DNA of 64,000 nt from assembly GCA_016699535.1 (NCBI GenBank), contig CP064980.1, positions 1,054,001-1,118,000 of the forward strand, given 5' to 3'. Made by a program: the position numbers and the translations under genes. Source of the DNA: Myxococcales bacterium. GTDB lineage: Bacteria; Myxococcota_A; Polyangia; Polyangiales; GCA-016699535. Below, in pieces: positions 35,785 to 45,202 of this stretch; the first letter of the stretch is position 1; each line of letters opens with the position of its first letter. The notes under the pieces were generated by a model. The model had not been told where the DNA came from. It made no database searches and worked only from the letters and a program-made list of their open reading frames with translations.

Positions 35785-38287
35785 CAACGGTGGTGATTTC
35801 ATTAATCGTACGGCTTGCGCCCATCAAGCGCTTAAAATTAGCAAGACGTTCGTGTTGTAGCACAAAAAATGCACGCTGACCTTTGTGCTCTTTGACCCAT
35901 TTGGTAATGGCTTTGTTATCGAGCTCAATGAAGGCATAGACACGGTTGCCAGTATAGAAATTTTCACCTTTCCAATTCATCTGCCATGCGAGCAGTGGTT
36001 CATCGGGGCCACTGCGATGCTCGTAGTATGCTTTGATGAGCTCACGCTGTCCCCAGTGTGGTCCTAAATCAATCAGATAAAGGTCGAGGCCCCACACCGC
36101 AAACAAAAAAGCGCAAGAGAAAAAGGCCATCAACATGAGTCGTCGCAAGCGTGTGAACAAAGCGAGACTGATGAGCACTGTACTCAAGATAGCGAAGCCG
36201 CTGAGAATGGCACGGTAGTCGAATTGAGTAGGCCACTCGCGCTCGTAACGATAAACAAAAAGCTGAAGCAATCGTTCATAGCCAGCAGGCCGTACGTCAG
36301 TGATCCAAGATAGGTCTCGGCCGACAAAGGCAATTAACACAGCCGCCGTGGCGATAGTGGCAATTGCTGCTCTACTCAATGCTGGGGCTCTTTGTTTAAA
36401 AACCGAACTGAAGCGATAAGCAAAATAAAAGCTCAAGGTGCCAATGCTAAGCAATAGCGTGCACAGCCACAGTGGCCAGCCATGATCCGGTGTCCATTGC
36501 CAGCGGCTCGCGCTTTCGACAGACAGCGGCACGAGACCTCGGGGATCGCCAAAAAAACCCGCGAGGCCAAGCACCAGAGCTGCGACACCGAGGATGCATA
36601 ACAATATCGAAAGCCAGCGAGTTTCGGCTGAACGATCGGACGAAGCCCACAAACGACTTACGATAAGTCCAACGAGTAAGGCTGCGGGCGGCACAATCGG
36701 ATATGCGTAGTGGTGAAACTTGGTAATCATTGCGCTAAAGAGCGTGAAGCTTGTCAGTAGCCATAGACCCCAGAGCATCGTGGCATGGGCTTGCTTGTTG
36801 TTCTGTTGCTCCAGATGAACAAAGTGCTGCTCTTCGCGGTAAGCTTGGACAACGCTGTAGCCAAGTGCCGCAGGCACAAGCCCAACCCAGGGAAAGAGTC
36901 CCACCCCGAGTTGTTCTAGAAAATATTGCATGCTGCCCTTATCGCCATGGACTCCCTGGGCAAGGCGGTTGATATGGTCGTGTACCAACAGGCGATCGGT
37001 AAATGCCGCTCCGTGGCGCATGTACATCGCTACAAACCAGGGCGCTCCAATGCACAAGATCAGCAAGATGCCAAGTGCAACATGAATGTGACCGGAGCCC
37101 AGCAACGACCAGCGACGGGACACAATAAGATAAAAGAGAGCTGCAAGACCCGGCAGCACGATGCCCGGCAAGCCCTTAGCCATGAACGCGATTGCACAAA
37201 ACAGGTAAAAGAATAAAAAGAAAAAACTTTGCTTACTCTTTAGCCGACGCGCGAAAAAAAGCGCTGCGGCAAGTGCTACAGCCCAGTACGCTGCCTGCAT
37301 CACAGGTTGTGCAGCAATGCTTCCAAAGACTGGATGAATGAACTGATGCGCTGGATTGCCGGGAATCGCATCGTTTCCTGCCGAGCCATAAAGAAATGAG
37401 TCGTAATGGAAAAAGATACCACCCGATCCCCAAGAAACGTTTCTGGATGCCAGATAGAGAATCTGAGGGAGAACCAGCAGCAGCAAAGAGAATACAAAAA
37501 GATGTTTGAGTGAAAAACTAGTTTTCCAAACCCGAAACATCGATAGAGCTTCATTTTCGGGTGTGACAAAGGCCAGGGTCAAAAAGCACATGGCAATCGT
37601 CAGATTGCTTACAAGTAGCGAATCCGTAATAGCCTGATGAGAAATCAGGAAAAAATAAGGACAGGTGAGAAGAACAAGCGCACAAAACACCGCAGTGCGT
37701 TTTTCCCAAAGACGAGCTACCGTGAAATACACCGCCATGATGGCCGCTGTACTGAAAAGCAAATGCGGAAAACGAATCGCCCATTCTGCGTACGAGGGGT
37801 TCGTATCCGGCATAAACCCAGTGCCCCAAAGCTTCATGCTTAGCGCCTCGGTCCAGAAAATCAGAATTGGTTTAGACCAAAACCATTTATCTTGGGCCCA
37901 CCACAAACTAATCCAGTCGTTTCGGGCGAGGATTTCACGGGCGACCTCACCGTAGTGGGTTTCCCAGGGATCGCTGAGACTATAGAGACCCAAAGCGGGC
38001 AGCAGCAGAAGCAGGGTTGCTCCGAAGACAAACCATCCCGGATGATGTACGGGCGGCAAACAAAGCGGATGAGCAGTTGAAGTGCCTTGCTCTTCGGCAT
38101 CGAGCGTCACAAGTATCGCTCGGGTCAGGCCATAGGCCGACAACAACAAAGCGGGTAAGCCCAGCCAAATCCCAAAGGCTGTGGACTGTTGTTGGGCCAT
38201 CAACAAAAACAAAACGGTAGCACTCAGAAAAGCCAGCAAGCTTCCTTTTAGTGCAGGACGTCGCATCAACGAAGAGAAATGAGACAT
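35744..38287 (-). CDS. GT39/ArnT-like membrane glycosyltransferase
   Basis: This family moves sugars from polyprenyl-phosphate donors to lipids or proteins on the periplasmic side. ATG 38287 gives 847 residues; the open frame to 38434 runs into the upstream gene. The N-terminus has helices, then the ArnT/PMT loop DPWETHYGEVAREILARNDW and WFWSKPILIFWTEALSMKLWG, with acidic catalytic-type residues. About 11-13 helices follow. The C-terminal soluble part (about 720 on) is substrate-binding-like. At 847 residues it is longer than ArnT (about 550). A UbiA-type polyprenyl gene at 24912 might provide its donor; this is speculative. Confidence 0.85.
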   Translation of the reverse strand: MSHFSSLMRRPALKGSLLAFLSATVLFLLMAQQQSTAFGIWLGLPALLLSAYGLTRAILVTLDAEEQGTSTAHPLCLPPVHHPGWFVFGATLLLLLPALGLYSLSDPWETHYGEVAREILARNDWISLWWAQDKWFWSKPILIFWTEALSMKLWGTGFMPDTNPSYAEWAIRFPHLLFSTAAIMAVYFTVARLWEKRTAVFCALVLLTCPYFFLISHQAITDSLLVSNLTIAMCFLTLAFVTPENEALSMFRVWKTSFSLKHLFVFSLLLLVLPQILYLASRNVSWGSGGIFFHYDSFLYGSAGNDAIPGNPAHQFIHPVFGSIAAQPVMQAAYWAVALAAALFFARRLKSKQSFFFLFFYLFCAIAFMAKGLPGIVLPGLAALFYLIVSRRWSLLGSGHIHVALGILLILCIGAPWFVAMYMRHGAAFTDRLLVHDHINRLAQGVHGDKGSMQYFLEQLGVGLFPWVGLVPAALGYSVVQAYREEQHFVHLEQQNNKQAHATMLWGLWLLTSFTLFSAMITKFHHYAYPIVPPAALLVGLIVSRLWASSDRSAETRWLSILLCILGVAALVLGLAGFFGDPRGLVPLSVESASRWQWTPDHGWPLWLCTLLLSIGTLSFYFAYRFSSVFKQRAPALSRAAIATIATAAVLIAFVGRDLSWITDVRPAGYERLLQLFVYRYEREWPTQFDYRAILSGFAILSTVLISLALFTRLRRLMLMAFFSCAFLFAVWGLDLYLIDLGPHWGQRELIKAYYEHRSGPDEPLLAWQMNWKGENFYTGNRVYAFIELDNKAITKWVKEHKGQRAFFVLQHERLANFKRLMGASRTINEITTVDENNKFILLEISL

Positions 38288-38291
38288 ATCA

Positions 38292-39065
38292 CTAAGCAAG
38301 AGGAGGTTGTTTTTTGCTAGTCCATAGCACACGGCCGACAAAAAAGGGTCCCATTTCTTGGATGAACTCTGATGTTTGTCGTGTTTTACGCATCGATTGA
38401 ACCACGTGTGACAGCGGATGCAATTCTTTGCCAATTAAGGCAATCACAAAATCGTTGTCGTGTGTATCTAAACCGTGGCAGACAAGACGAATGTCGTGTG
38501 CGAGATCTTGGCTGCCGTAGGCGCGGCCAATTCGAGCATGCTCACCAAGAATGCTCATCTGTTCTTTGTGCTCAAGGCGCTCAAAGCTCCCTTTGCGCCT
38601 TAAGGGATACCAAATGGCCCAAGGCCACTCGGGATTGGTAGCCGTCTCTTCAGCTCGGTTGATGAGCCAATAGGCCAAGTCTGGCTCGTAACCACTACTG
38701 TAAGTGCGTCCGAACATTCCCATCTCCGGGCGTAAACAAAGCTCGTTAAACTCGTTGCGCGCAAAGAGTTCCTGCTTGTTTCGGAAAAGTTCGTTTTCGT
38801 CGGTGTGCCAAAGCAAAAGAGCGATCGAGCGCGGATCGTGAAAGTCTTGATAGATCACCGCGCGAGCAGCCATGGCGTTAATTTTTTCACCAAGTTTGGT
38901 GACATGGTCTGAAACGGAGCCTGCACCTTGAATTTGAAACACCATCAGTTGCATGAACAAGCGTTTGTTCATGCTTTGCGGCTGGCCATCCTTGGGTGAG
39001 CCATGCTCAAAAACGTCAATGGGTTTTGGATCGTTTAGATTTTTTTCGGAACTGTCGCTACTCAT
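38292..39065 (-). CDS. Chlorite-dismutase/HemQ-family haem protein
   Basis: The protein has 257 residues from ATG 39065. The C-terminal Cld-family signature is strong: WAIWYPLRRKGSFERLEHKE, ILGEHARIGRAYGSQDL, AHDIRLVCHGLDTHDNDF, VIALIGKELHPLSHVVQ and MRKTRQTSEFIQEMGPFFVGR. In HemQ this fold decarboxylates coproheme, in Cld it splits chlorite. Proximal-His and distal-Arg residues could not be assigned with certainty here. The location next to a GT39 gene gives no functional clue. In Gram-negatives such proteins are often of unknown role. Confidence 0.87.
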   Translation of the reverse strand: MSSDSSEKNLNDPKPIDVFEHGSPKDGQPQSMNKRLFMQLMVFQIQGAGSVSDHVTKLGEKINAMAARAVIYQDFHDPRSIALLLWHTDENELFRNKQELFARNEFNELCLRPEMGMFGRTYSSGYEPDLAYWLINRAEETATNPEWPWAIWYPLRRKGSFERLEHKEQMSILGEHARIGRAYGSQDLAHDIRLVCHGLDTHDNDFVIALIGKELHPLSHVVQSMRKTRQTSEFIQEMGPFFVGRVLWTSKKQPPLA

Positions 39066-39392
39066 CTTGCGCTCTGGTGTACCGCATTCAAAGTTTAAAA
39101 AGTAGTACAAGCCTGTGCCGAGATACCGGCTTGTCGTGCGGCGCTATGGCATCGATCTTTGCCTCGCTGTTCTGTCTCTGAAAACTAGACAGATTTGGCA
39201 TGGATTATGTATTTAAACTGCCAATTGTGGCATTAAATGAAGTTTTTCATGCCAAAGACAGAAAATATTTCGCCTGGAGTTAGCTGGCTAAAACTTTAGA
39301 ACAAAGAGCACGCTAGGTTCCACGAATGGCTTCTGTTTATACTGAATTGCTTAGTGAAATAGGCGGAATAGTTTTTGCAGCCTTACTGAAGC
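39066..39392. other. Divergent intergenic region
   Basis: This 327-bp region separates divergent genes. It holds a small hairpin TCTGTCT/AGACAGA (39171-39177 and 39187-39193) and a wider inverted pair TTTGGCATG (39194-39202) and CATGCCAAA (39248-39256). These could be operator half-sites. No ORF, RNA gene or repeat family was found. Confidence 0.5.
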
Positions 39393-40945
39393 ATGAGGAA
39401 GTGTTCGTGGTTCTGGGGGCTGTTTGTGCTCGCCGGCTGTGTTGGCGACGTTTACGGATTAGCAGAGCCGGGCAATGAAAATTCCGTCAGCGGCCCAGCC
39501 GAGAATTCCATGTCCGGGGCGGGTTCAACAATGACTGCGGGCTTTGGGACTGCATCGTCAACTGGGCCTGCAGAATTTCCAATTGAGCAATGGCAAGCGC
39601 TTGAAACTTTTTATCTATCTCCAGATGGCAGTGATGATAGTGATGGAAGCGCAGAAAATCCTTGGTTTAGTTTTAGTCATGCCATGTCGCACCTTAAACC
39701 TGGAAGCCATTTGATTCTGAAAGATGGCGTGTACAAACAGTCGCTTGATGTGACGGTCTCAGGAAGCGAAGAGCATCCGATTGTGATTCGTGCCGAGAAC
39801 GACGGTGGTGCTGTGATTGATGGTGAAGGCCTGCGGCATACCTTTCAAATGAAAGGCACTGCGGATGCGCCTATGCACGATGCCATTTTCTGGGGATTTT
39901 CCGCGGGCAATTCAAATCATCATGTCTTTGATTTGACCTACGTGCAGCGAGTTGTTTTCAAACGCATCACGGGCCATGACGCGGTGCAAGTTGATATGAA
40001 CCATAACGTCTTTACTTGTGCTTACAATTGCAGCGATGTGTTGGTGGAAGATTCTGCAGCGTGGGGAACCGGGCGAATTCTTTTTCGTACTATGGAAGCA
40101 CGCGCGGCACCTTTCGGCGGCTTTATGCACGCTATGGCGGCAATAACTACGGCAGTGTTCGTACGGCCATTGCCATGTATGGATCCTCGCACAGTATTGT
40201 TGAAAACTGTGTGGTCACCCAAGATCCTTCAGTGCAAGATAGCGTGGAAGGTATCAAGGTCAATCGTCGCGATGGCAACGCCAATGCCGATGGCAATCGT
40301 ATTGTGGGCAATGTTGTCTATGGACTAAGCAGCGGCCAGGGTCGTGCTTACTTTATTCAAGGCAACGAAAGGATGAAAGATAACTATTTTTCTAATAACG
40401 TTTCAATTGGTAATGCTGTAGGCATCTATCAACGCAACGATGAAAACTTACTTGCCGAGTACAACACCATTGTTTCCCCCTCGGAAAAAGGCGTCTTACA
40501 ATCGGGCTATCCCAATGCGCAAAGCTGCGATTGGCGGCTCGGTGCTCAGATTCAAACAAGCGTCATTTTGGATGCGCCTGTTGGTATATCTCGAAGCAGC
40601 AAGTTTTTGGAGTTGCCTGCGAGCTGCCCTACCACAGCGTACGGCAATCTTACGGCCACTGGGAACCACATTGCAGCAAGCGCTGTGAGCGAAAACGTAG
40701 AAAATGGCAGTGCTTGCAATCAAAGCCCTGTGTTTGATACAGAGCGCTATGGTTTCGGGGCCTATCTTTTCGCCAATACCTGTTCCGGAAAACAGCTTGG
40801 CGCAGAAGTTCTGTACCAACTTCAAGACACCGCCCCTACCGAGCAGTCCCTATGGCCCTGGCCCATGGAAGAACGCATCTTAAATGAGTCCGGCCAAAGC
40901 GTCACCTATGCAAGCTCCGGCGGTCTGTGGAAGCAGCTCCCGTAG
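39393..40945 (+). CDS. Parallel beta-helix (DUF1565-like) lipoprotein, frameshifted at a T run
   Basis: The signal MRKCSWFWGLFVLAGC gives a lipobox. The N-terminal linker is Ser/Gly-rich. From YLSPDGSDDSDGSAENPW on, the pattern (LKPGSHLILKDGVYKQSL, EHPIVIRAENDGGAVIDGEG) is that of right-handed beta-helix, DUF1565/chondroitinase-B-like proteins. Frame one reads to WGTGRILF. The second frame continues as SYYGSTRGTFRRLYARYGGNN and runs to 40945. A sixth T in 40081-40085 unites them into about 517 residues. A polysaccharide lyase or binding role is inferred; the frame break may be a sequence error. Confidence 0.75.
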
Positions 40946-41075
40946 AAAAGACAGCTGCTGCAATTTTTGCAACAACAGATCGGCTGATGGGCATACGAGA
41001 GACTTTGTGTGGAGCTTGTTGCACAACGATCAAAGTATCTCGGCTCTAGCAGCGCCAGTGTTTCTAGAGAGCTGG

Positions 41076-43283
41076 TTATGCCGGTTCTAAAAAGTTGGCG
41101 GCGATTTTTTTCTGGCCCCAGCCGGGGAAGATGACGGTGACTTTTGGAGGAATTCCATCGGTTATGTCGATGACTTTGCCGATGCCAAATTTAGCGTGCT
41201 GAACCATCGTGCCTTTGTAACTTTGCGGGCTGTCGAGCTCAACATCGCTGCGGTCAATGTAGCTTTCCCCATGGCTTGCTGTTGAGTTTGGTTGCCAGTC
41301 ACTCTCTTGTGTTGGATTGAAGTGATGCGGGCGATAGGAAGGTTCAGCTTGGCCGATACGATTGACATCGTCATCCGGAATCTCTTCGGCAAAACGCGAC
41401 AAAATACCTACGCGTAATTGACCAAAGACGCGGCGTTGTGCTGCATAGCTGAGAAATAAACGCTCTTTGGCGCGCGTGAATGCTACATACGCCAAGCGCC
41501 GTTCTTCTTCGAGTTCTTCAGGGTCGGCACCCGGATCGATGCCTTTGAAGGGAAACATGCCTTCTTCCATGCCAGTCGCAAGCACTACGGGAAACTCAAG
41601 ACCTTTGGCTGAATGCACGGTCATCAATGACAATTTGCTTTGCGCTTGGTCGCCCTGTTTATCGCTTTGCAGCGTGACCAGCTCAAGAAAGTTTTCGAGT
41701 GTAGCCTCTTCAGCGTCCCGTTCGAAGTCCATGATCGAGCCCAAAAACTCCTGAACGTTTTGCAGACGTGCATCAGCCTCCGGACTGTCTTCTTCTTTTA
41801 ACTTATCGGTGTAGGTGATGCGTTCGAGCAAGGTTTCGGCGATGCTCAATGGACCTGCGCCTCCGGCCGCGTTAGCTTGGAGCTCTTTGATCAACGCAAC
41901 AAAGCCCGTAAGTTTTTTGCGAGGAGCAGCGCTTAGCGTTTCGATCATGTCAAGTTCGCCAAGGCTTTCCCAAACACTTTGTCGTGCTGCATGGGCGTGA
42001 TCAAGTACACGGTTTAAAGTGGTCTTGCCAATGCCGCGCGCTGGCACGTTGACAATACGCAAAAGGCTGACGTCGTCGCTTGGATTGGCAATCACTCTAA
42101 GGTAAGCCAGTAGATCTTTGATTTCAGCGCGCTCGTAAAAACGCATGCCCCCAATGATTTGGTAAGGAATGTTGGATGCGCGTAGGGCTTCTTCAAGCAC
42201 GCGGCTTTGAGCGTGGATTCGATAAAAGACCACCATATTGGAGAGGTCCATGCCTTCATGTTCAAGCTCACGTACGGCCGAAATCATCATCCGCGCTTCA
42301 TCACGCTCATCAAGGCAGCGCACCAAAGTAATCTTGGCGCCTTCTTCGTTTTCAGTCCAAAGCGTTTTCGGTTCACGATCGTAGCATCTGGAGATCACAG
42401 CATCGGCTGCGCGCAAGATGCGCTGGCTGGAGCGGTAGTTTTGCTCGAGTTTAATCACTCGCGCATCACCAAACACACGTGAGAAATCAAGAATGTTACG
42501 TCGATCGGCGCCGCGCCAACGATAGATGCTTTGATCGTCATCGCCCACAACGCACACGTTGCGATGCGCTTCGGCAATGGCTTTAACTAAGCGCAACTGA
42601 GCATGGTTGGTGTCTTGAAACTCATCGACAAGCACATGGCCAAATCGCGTTGTAATTTGTTTTAAAAGCGCTTCGTTTCCTTCCAGAGCACGCACAAAAC
42701 GGTAGATTAAATCGCCAAAATCAAGAGCTCGTGCACGTTGCAAAGCGGCTTCGTAGTGCTCGTAAATTGTTTTGACCTTTTCAGTGTAGTAGTCGCCTGC
42801 GTTGATCTCTTGCGGGCTTTTCATTTCTTGTTTAGCGCGGTTGATGTGTCCAGCAACTTGCTTGGGGGCATAACGTCGTTCATCAAGCTGCAAATCCCGA
42901 AGCAAGCGTGTAATGAGCGCGCGCTGATCGCTATCATCGTAAATCACAAAATTCGGCTGTACGCCGGTGTGTGGGCTGTAAAAACGCAAAAGCTTTGCGC
43001 AAATCGCATGAAAGGTGCCTACCCAGAGCTGTTCGCTGCTACCCGGTAAAAGCTTTTCGATACGCTCCCGCATCTCCGCAGCGGCCTTGTTGGTAAAGGT
43101 CACGGCCAAAATATTGTAGGGTCTGACACGATGCATGCTGACCAGGTGTGCAATACGATGTGTGATGACCCGGGTTTTCCCACTACCCGCGCCAGCAAAC
43201 ACCACCAAAGGTCCAGCCCCATGCTCAACGGCTTGTCTTTGGGGCGCATTTAATCCGCTTACATCCACCATCGCGCCCACCAT
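41076..43283 (-). CDS. pcrA: ATP-dependent DNA helicase UvrD/PcrA
   Basis: This superfamily 1A 3'-5' helicase acts in nucleotide excision and mismatch repair and in clearing recombination intermediates. The protein has 735 residues. Walker A is FAGAGSGKTRVITHRIAHLV (about 31-50). Other motifs are TFTNKAAAEMRER, VDEFQDTNHAQL, VVGDDDQSIYRWRGAD, LEQNYRSSQ and, near the C-terminus, LMTVHSAKGLEFPVV and EERRLAYVAFTRAKERL. The C-terminal region VQHAKFGIGKVIDITDG is the PcrA/UvrD Tudor-like RNA polymerase-binding fold. It starts at 43283 (or ATG 43271) and is divergent from the ECF sigma gene. Confidence 0.95.
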   Translation of the reverse strand: MVGAMVDVSGLNAPQRQAVEHGAGPLVVFAGAGSGKTRVITHRIAHLVSMHRVRPYNILAVTFTNKAAAEMRERIEKLLPGSSEQLWVGTFHAICAKLLRFYSPHTGVQPNFVIYDDSDQRALITRLLRDLQLDERRYAPKQVAGHINRAKQEMKSPQEINAGDYYTEKVKTIYEHYEAALQRARALDFGDLIYRFVRALEGNEALLKQITTRFGHVLVDEFQDTNHAQLRLVKAIAEAHRNVCVVGDDDQSIYRWRGADRRNILDFSRVFGDARVIKLEQNYRSSQRILRAADAVISRCYDREPKTLWTENEEGAKITLVRCLDERDEARMMISAVRELEHEGMDLSNMVVFYRIHAQSRVLEEALRASNIPYQIIGGMRFYERAEIKDLLAYLRVIANPSDDVSLLRIVNVPARGIGKTTLNRVLDHAHAARQSVWESLGELDMIETLSAAPRKKLTGFVALIKELQANAAGGAGPLSIAETLLERITYTDKLKEEDSPEADARLQNVQEFLGSIMDFERDAEEATLENFLELVTLQSDKQGDQAQSKLSLMTVHSAKGLEFPVVLATGMEEGMFPFKGIDPGADPEELEEERRLAYVAFTRAKERLFLSYAAQRRVFGQLRVGILSRFAEEIPDDDVNRIGQAEPSYRPHHFNPTQESDWQPNSTASHGESYIDRSDVELDSPQSYKGTMVQHAKFGIGKVIDITDGIPPKVTVIFPGWGQKKIAANFLEPA

Positions 43284-43366
43284 GCCATAGCATTCATCAT
43301 CGTGCGAGCTCGATTTGTCCGGCTGGAAGCTGGCATCCTCGGAGCATTTCGAGTACTCCTAGGCTC

Positions 43367-44086
43367 ATGAAAACGCTTGAAAAAGCGGTCGGCGCTCAGG
43401 ACCAACTTTCTTCACAAAGCGTGAATGATTTTACTGCTCGAGCGTCGAAACAGGGTGAAGCAAGCAAGAAAAAGCATCCTGAACACAATCGTGAAGCCGA
43501 GCTGCGCTGGGTCGAGCGCGCAAGGGCTGGGGATCATGCAGCTTTTGAAGCCTTGTTCAATCAGTACCGCGGCAGAGCTTACTCGGTGGCCTTGGGCATC
43601 CTCAAGCATCCTGAAGATGCCTCGGATGCTGTACAAGAGGCGTTTATCAAAGCCTACAGAAATCTTGGTAGCTTCCAAGGCAACTCGAACTTTTACACCT
43701 GGTTTTATCGGATTCTTATGAACCTAGCGATTGACCATACTCGCCGCAGACGCCGGGCCCCCAACGCTCAGTTTGATGAACAGCTGGGTCATAATAGCGA
43801 GGCTGTCTCTGGTGCTGCCGCCGATCTGCTTCCTCACATGCAGGATGGCAATCCAGGCTCTGTTTCAGCGCGTCGTGAGCTTCGCGAGAAAATCCAAGCC
43901 GCACTTGAGACGCTTTCTGAAGAACATCGTGCGGTTATTTTGCTGCGCGAGATTGAAGGCCTAAGTTACGATGAAATTGCTGAAGCACTGGAGATTCCGA
44001 AAGGTACAGTCATGAGTCGGCTCTTTCATGCGCGAAAGAATATGCAGGATGCACTAAGTCCTTACATGAAAGCCGGTGAGCCATGA
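43367..44086 (+). CDS. ECF RNA polymerase sigma factor (RpoE-like)
   Basis: The protein has 239 residues, with an N-terminal extension of about 40. The sigma2 domain reads AFEALFNQYRGRAYSVALGIL and EDASDAVQEAFIKAYRNLGSF, then FYTWFYRILMNLAIDHTRRRR. The sigma4 domain reads LSEEHRAVILLREIEGLSY, EIAEALEIPKGTVMSRLFHA. This is an RpoE/SigW-type ECF factor. Its stop overlaps the start of the next gene (ATGA at 44083), the usual arrangement for a sigma/anti-sigma pair. Stress input is unknown. Confidence 0.95.
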   Translation: MKTLEKAVGAQDQLSSQSVNDFTARASKQGEASKKKHPEHNREAELRWVERARAGDHAAFEALFNQYRGRAYSVALGILKHPEDASDAVQEAFIKAYRNLGSFQGNSNFYTWFYRILMNLAIDHTRRRRRAPNAQFDEQLGHNSEAVSGAAADLLPHMQDGNPGSVSARRELREKIQAALETLSEEHRAVILLREIEGLSYDEIAEALEIPKGTVMSRLFHARKNMQDALSPYMKAGEP

Positions 44087-44664
44087 GCGTCGATGAGCAA
44101 ACCTTGCAGCAATATTACGATGGCGAACTTCCCGAAGCAGAAATGAAGCGCGTGGAGCAAGTCATTTTAAACGATTCTGCTTTGCAAGCTAAGCTAGAAA
44201 GCTACGATGTGCTTGGTGCGATGCTGCGCACTTATGCCGATGAGACCGCTCAAGCTCCTTCGTTTGGTCCCGTGCTGCGGGCCATCCGAAGTACACAAAA
44301 GCCCGTTGCGCCAAGCATCCGTAGCCGTGTACTTTCTTGGAAAGAATTTATTTTAGGCAGCGGCATGCGCCTTTTGTTCCCGGCTGGGGCTTTAGCCATG
44401 GCCGTCTTGTTGTTTATTTTTATCAAGCAAGATACTGCGGGTGAGCAACAACCCGTTGCTAGCCGATTGCCAAAAGTACAGACACCTGCGTTTATCGCAA
44501 AAGCTAAAGATAAAGCAGCAACCGCTTTGGCCAATGCAGGGCGTTCTGAAGTGGTGGAAGTTGATTTTGGAAACAATACCGGAACCGTCATGGACATCGA
44601 AGATGTCGATGGAGAGCACATCGCTGTGTTATGGGTAGATGATCCGGAGGAGCAGAGTAATTAA
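44083..44664 (+). CDS. Putative membrane anti-sigma factor
   Basis: The protein has 193 residues. The N-terminal cytoplasmic region begins MSVDEQTLQQYYDGELPEAE, resembling RseA/RskA-type anti-sigma domains that hold the sigma factor (the LQQYYDGEL form is typical), but lacks the zinc-binding HxxxCxxC. One transmembrane segment is at about 103-118 (LLFPAGALAMAVLLFIFI). The periplasmic part is Lys/Ala-rich and ends in an acidic tail (VEVDFGNNTGTVMDIEDVDG, VLWVDDPEEQ). It is between, and overlaps, the sigma factor and the next secreted protein. Confidence 0.85.
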   Translation: MSVDEQTLQQYYDGELPEAEMKRVEQVILNDSALQAKLESYDVLGAMLRTYADETAQAPSFGPVLRAIRSTQKPVAPSIRSRVLSWKEFILGSGMRLLFPAGALAMAVLLFIFIKQDTAGEQQPVASRLPKVQTPAFIAKAKDKAATALANAGRSEVVEVDFGNNTGTVMDIEDVDGEHIAVLWVDDPEEQSN

Positions 44665-45194
44665 TGAAAAAGCGGCACACCGTTATTTGGTTTGGATACC
44701 TTATTGCCTTTGTTTTAAGCGCTAGCGTGCATGCCGGTGCCCAAGATAAAGCAAACAACAAAAGCGCAAAGGCAAGCCCGGGCGTCCCTGGTGAGCTTTT
44801 GGTGATCGCGGCGTCCGAAAAAGAAGGAAAAATCGATCCAGCGCTTTCTAAAGAACCGGCTCTCAAGCACCGAAGCTTTCAGTTTTATAAATCCATGAAG
44901 CTTTTAAGTCGTCCTAAGTTTCAATGTGTTGCCGGCAAAGCAGTCGAGCAAGACTTACCGAACGGCAGACGCATCCGCTTGTTGCTCGATAAAACACTCG
45001 AGGATGGACGATACCAAGTGCAGTTTTCCATCAACAAGCCTAATAAAAAAGATTATCTGCGATCGGTACAAGTCATTCTCGCTCCCGGCGTTCCCGTCTT
45101 CCAAGCTGGCCAACGCATGCGTGATGACGATTTGATTTTAGGAATTCGCTTGGGCGAACGAAAAGCAAAGAAAGCCGAAACTTCAAAAAAGTAA
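44664..45194 (+). CDS. Exported protein in the sigma/anti-sigma operon
   Basis: The protein has 176 residues. The signal is MKKRHTVIWFGYLIAFVLSA. The mature domain (about 65-165) is beta-rich (AVEQDLPNGRRIRLLLDKTL, YQVQFSINKPNKKDYLRSVQ, VILAPGVPVFQAGQ). The start shares one base with the anti-sigma stop (TAATG). The whole operon is sigma factor, membrane anti-sigma factor and an exported third component, probably the sensor or a target of the pathway. No family recognised. Confidence 0.75.
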   Translation: MKKRHTVIWFGYLIAFVLSASVHAGAQDKANNKSAKASPGVPGELLVIAASEKEGKIDPALSKEPALKHRSFQFYKSMKLLSRPKFQCVAGKAVEQDLPNGRRIRLLLDKTLEDGRYQVQFSINKPNKKDYLRSVQVILAPGVPVFQAGQRMRDDDLILGIRLGERKAKKAETSKK

Positions 45195-45202
45195 TACGAG
45201 CA

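Noticed and set aside
39194..39210. TGGCATGGATTATGTA as a sigma54 -24/-12 promoter
   Set aside because: The GC of the -12 element is GT and two other consensus bases are missed.
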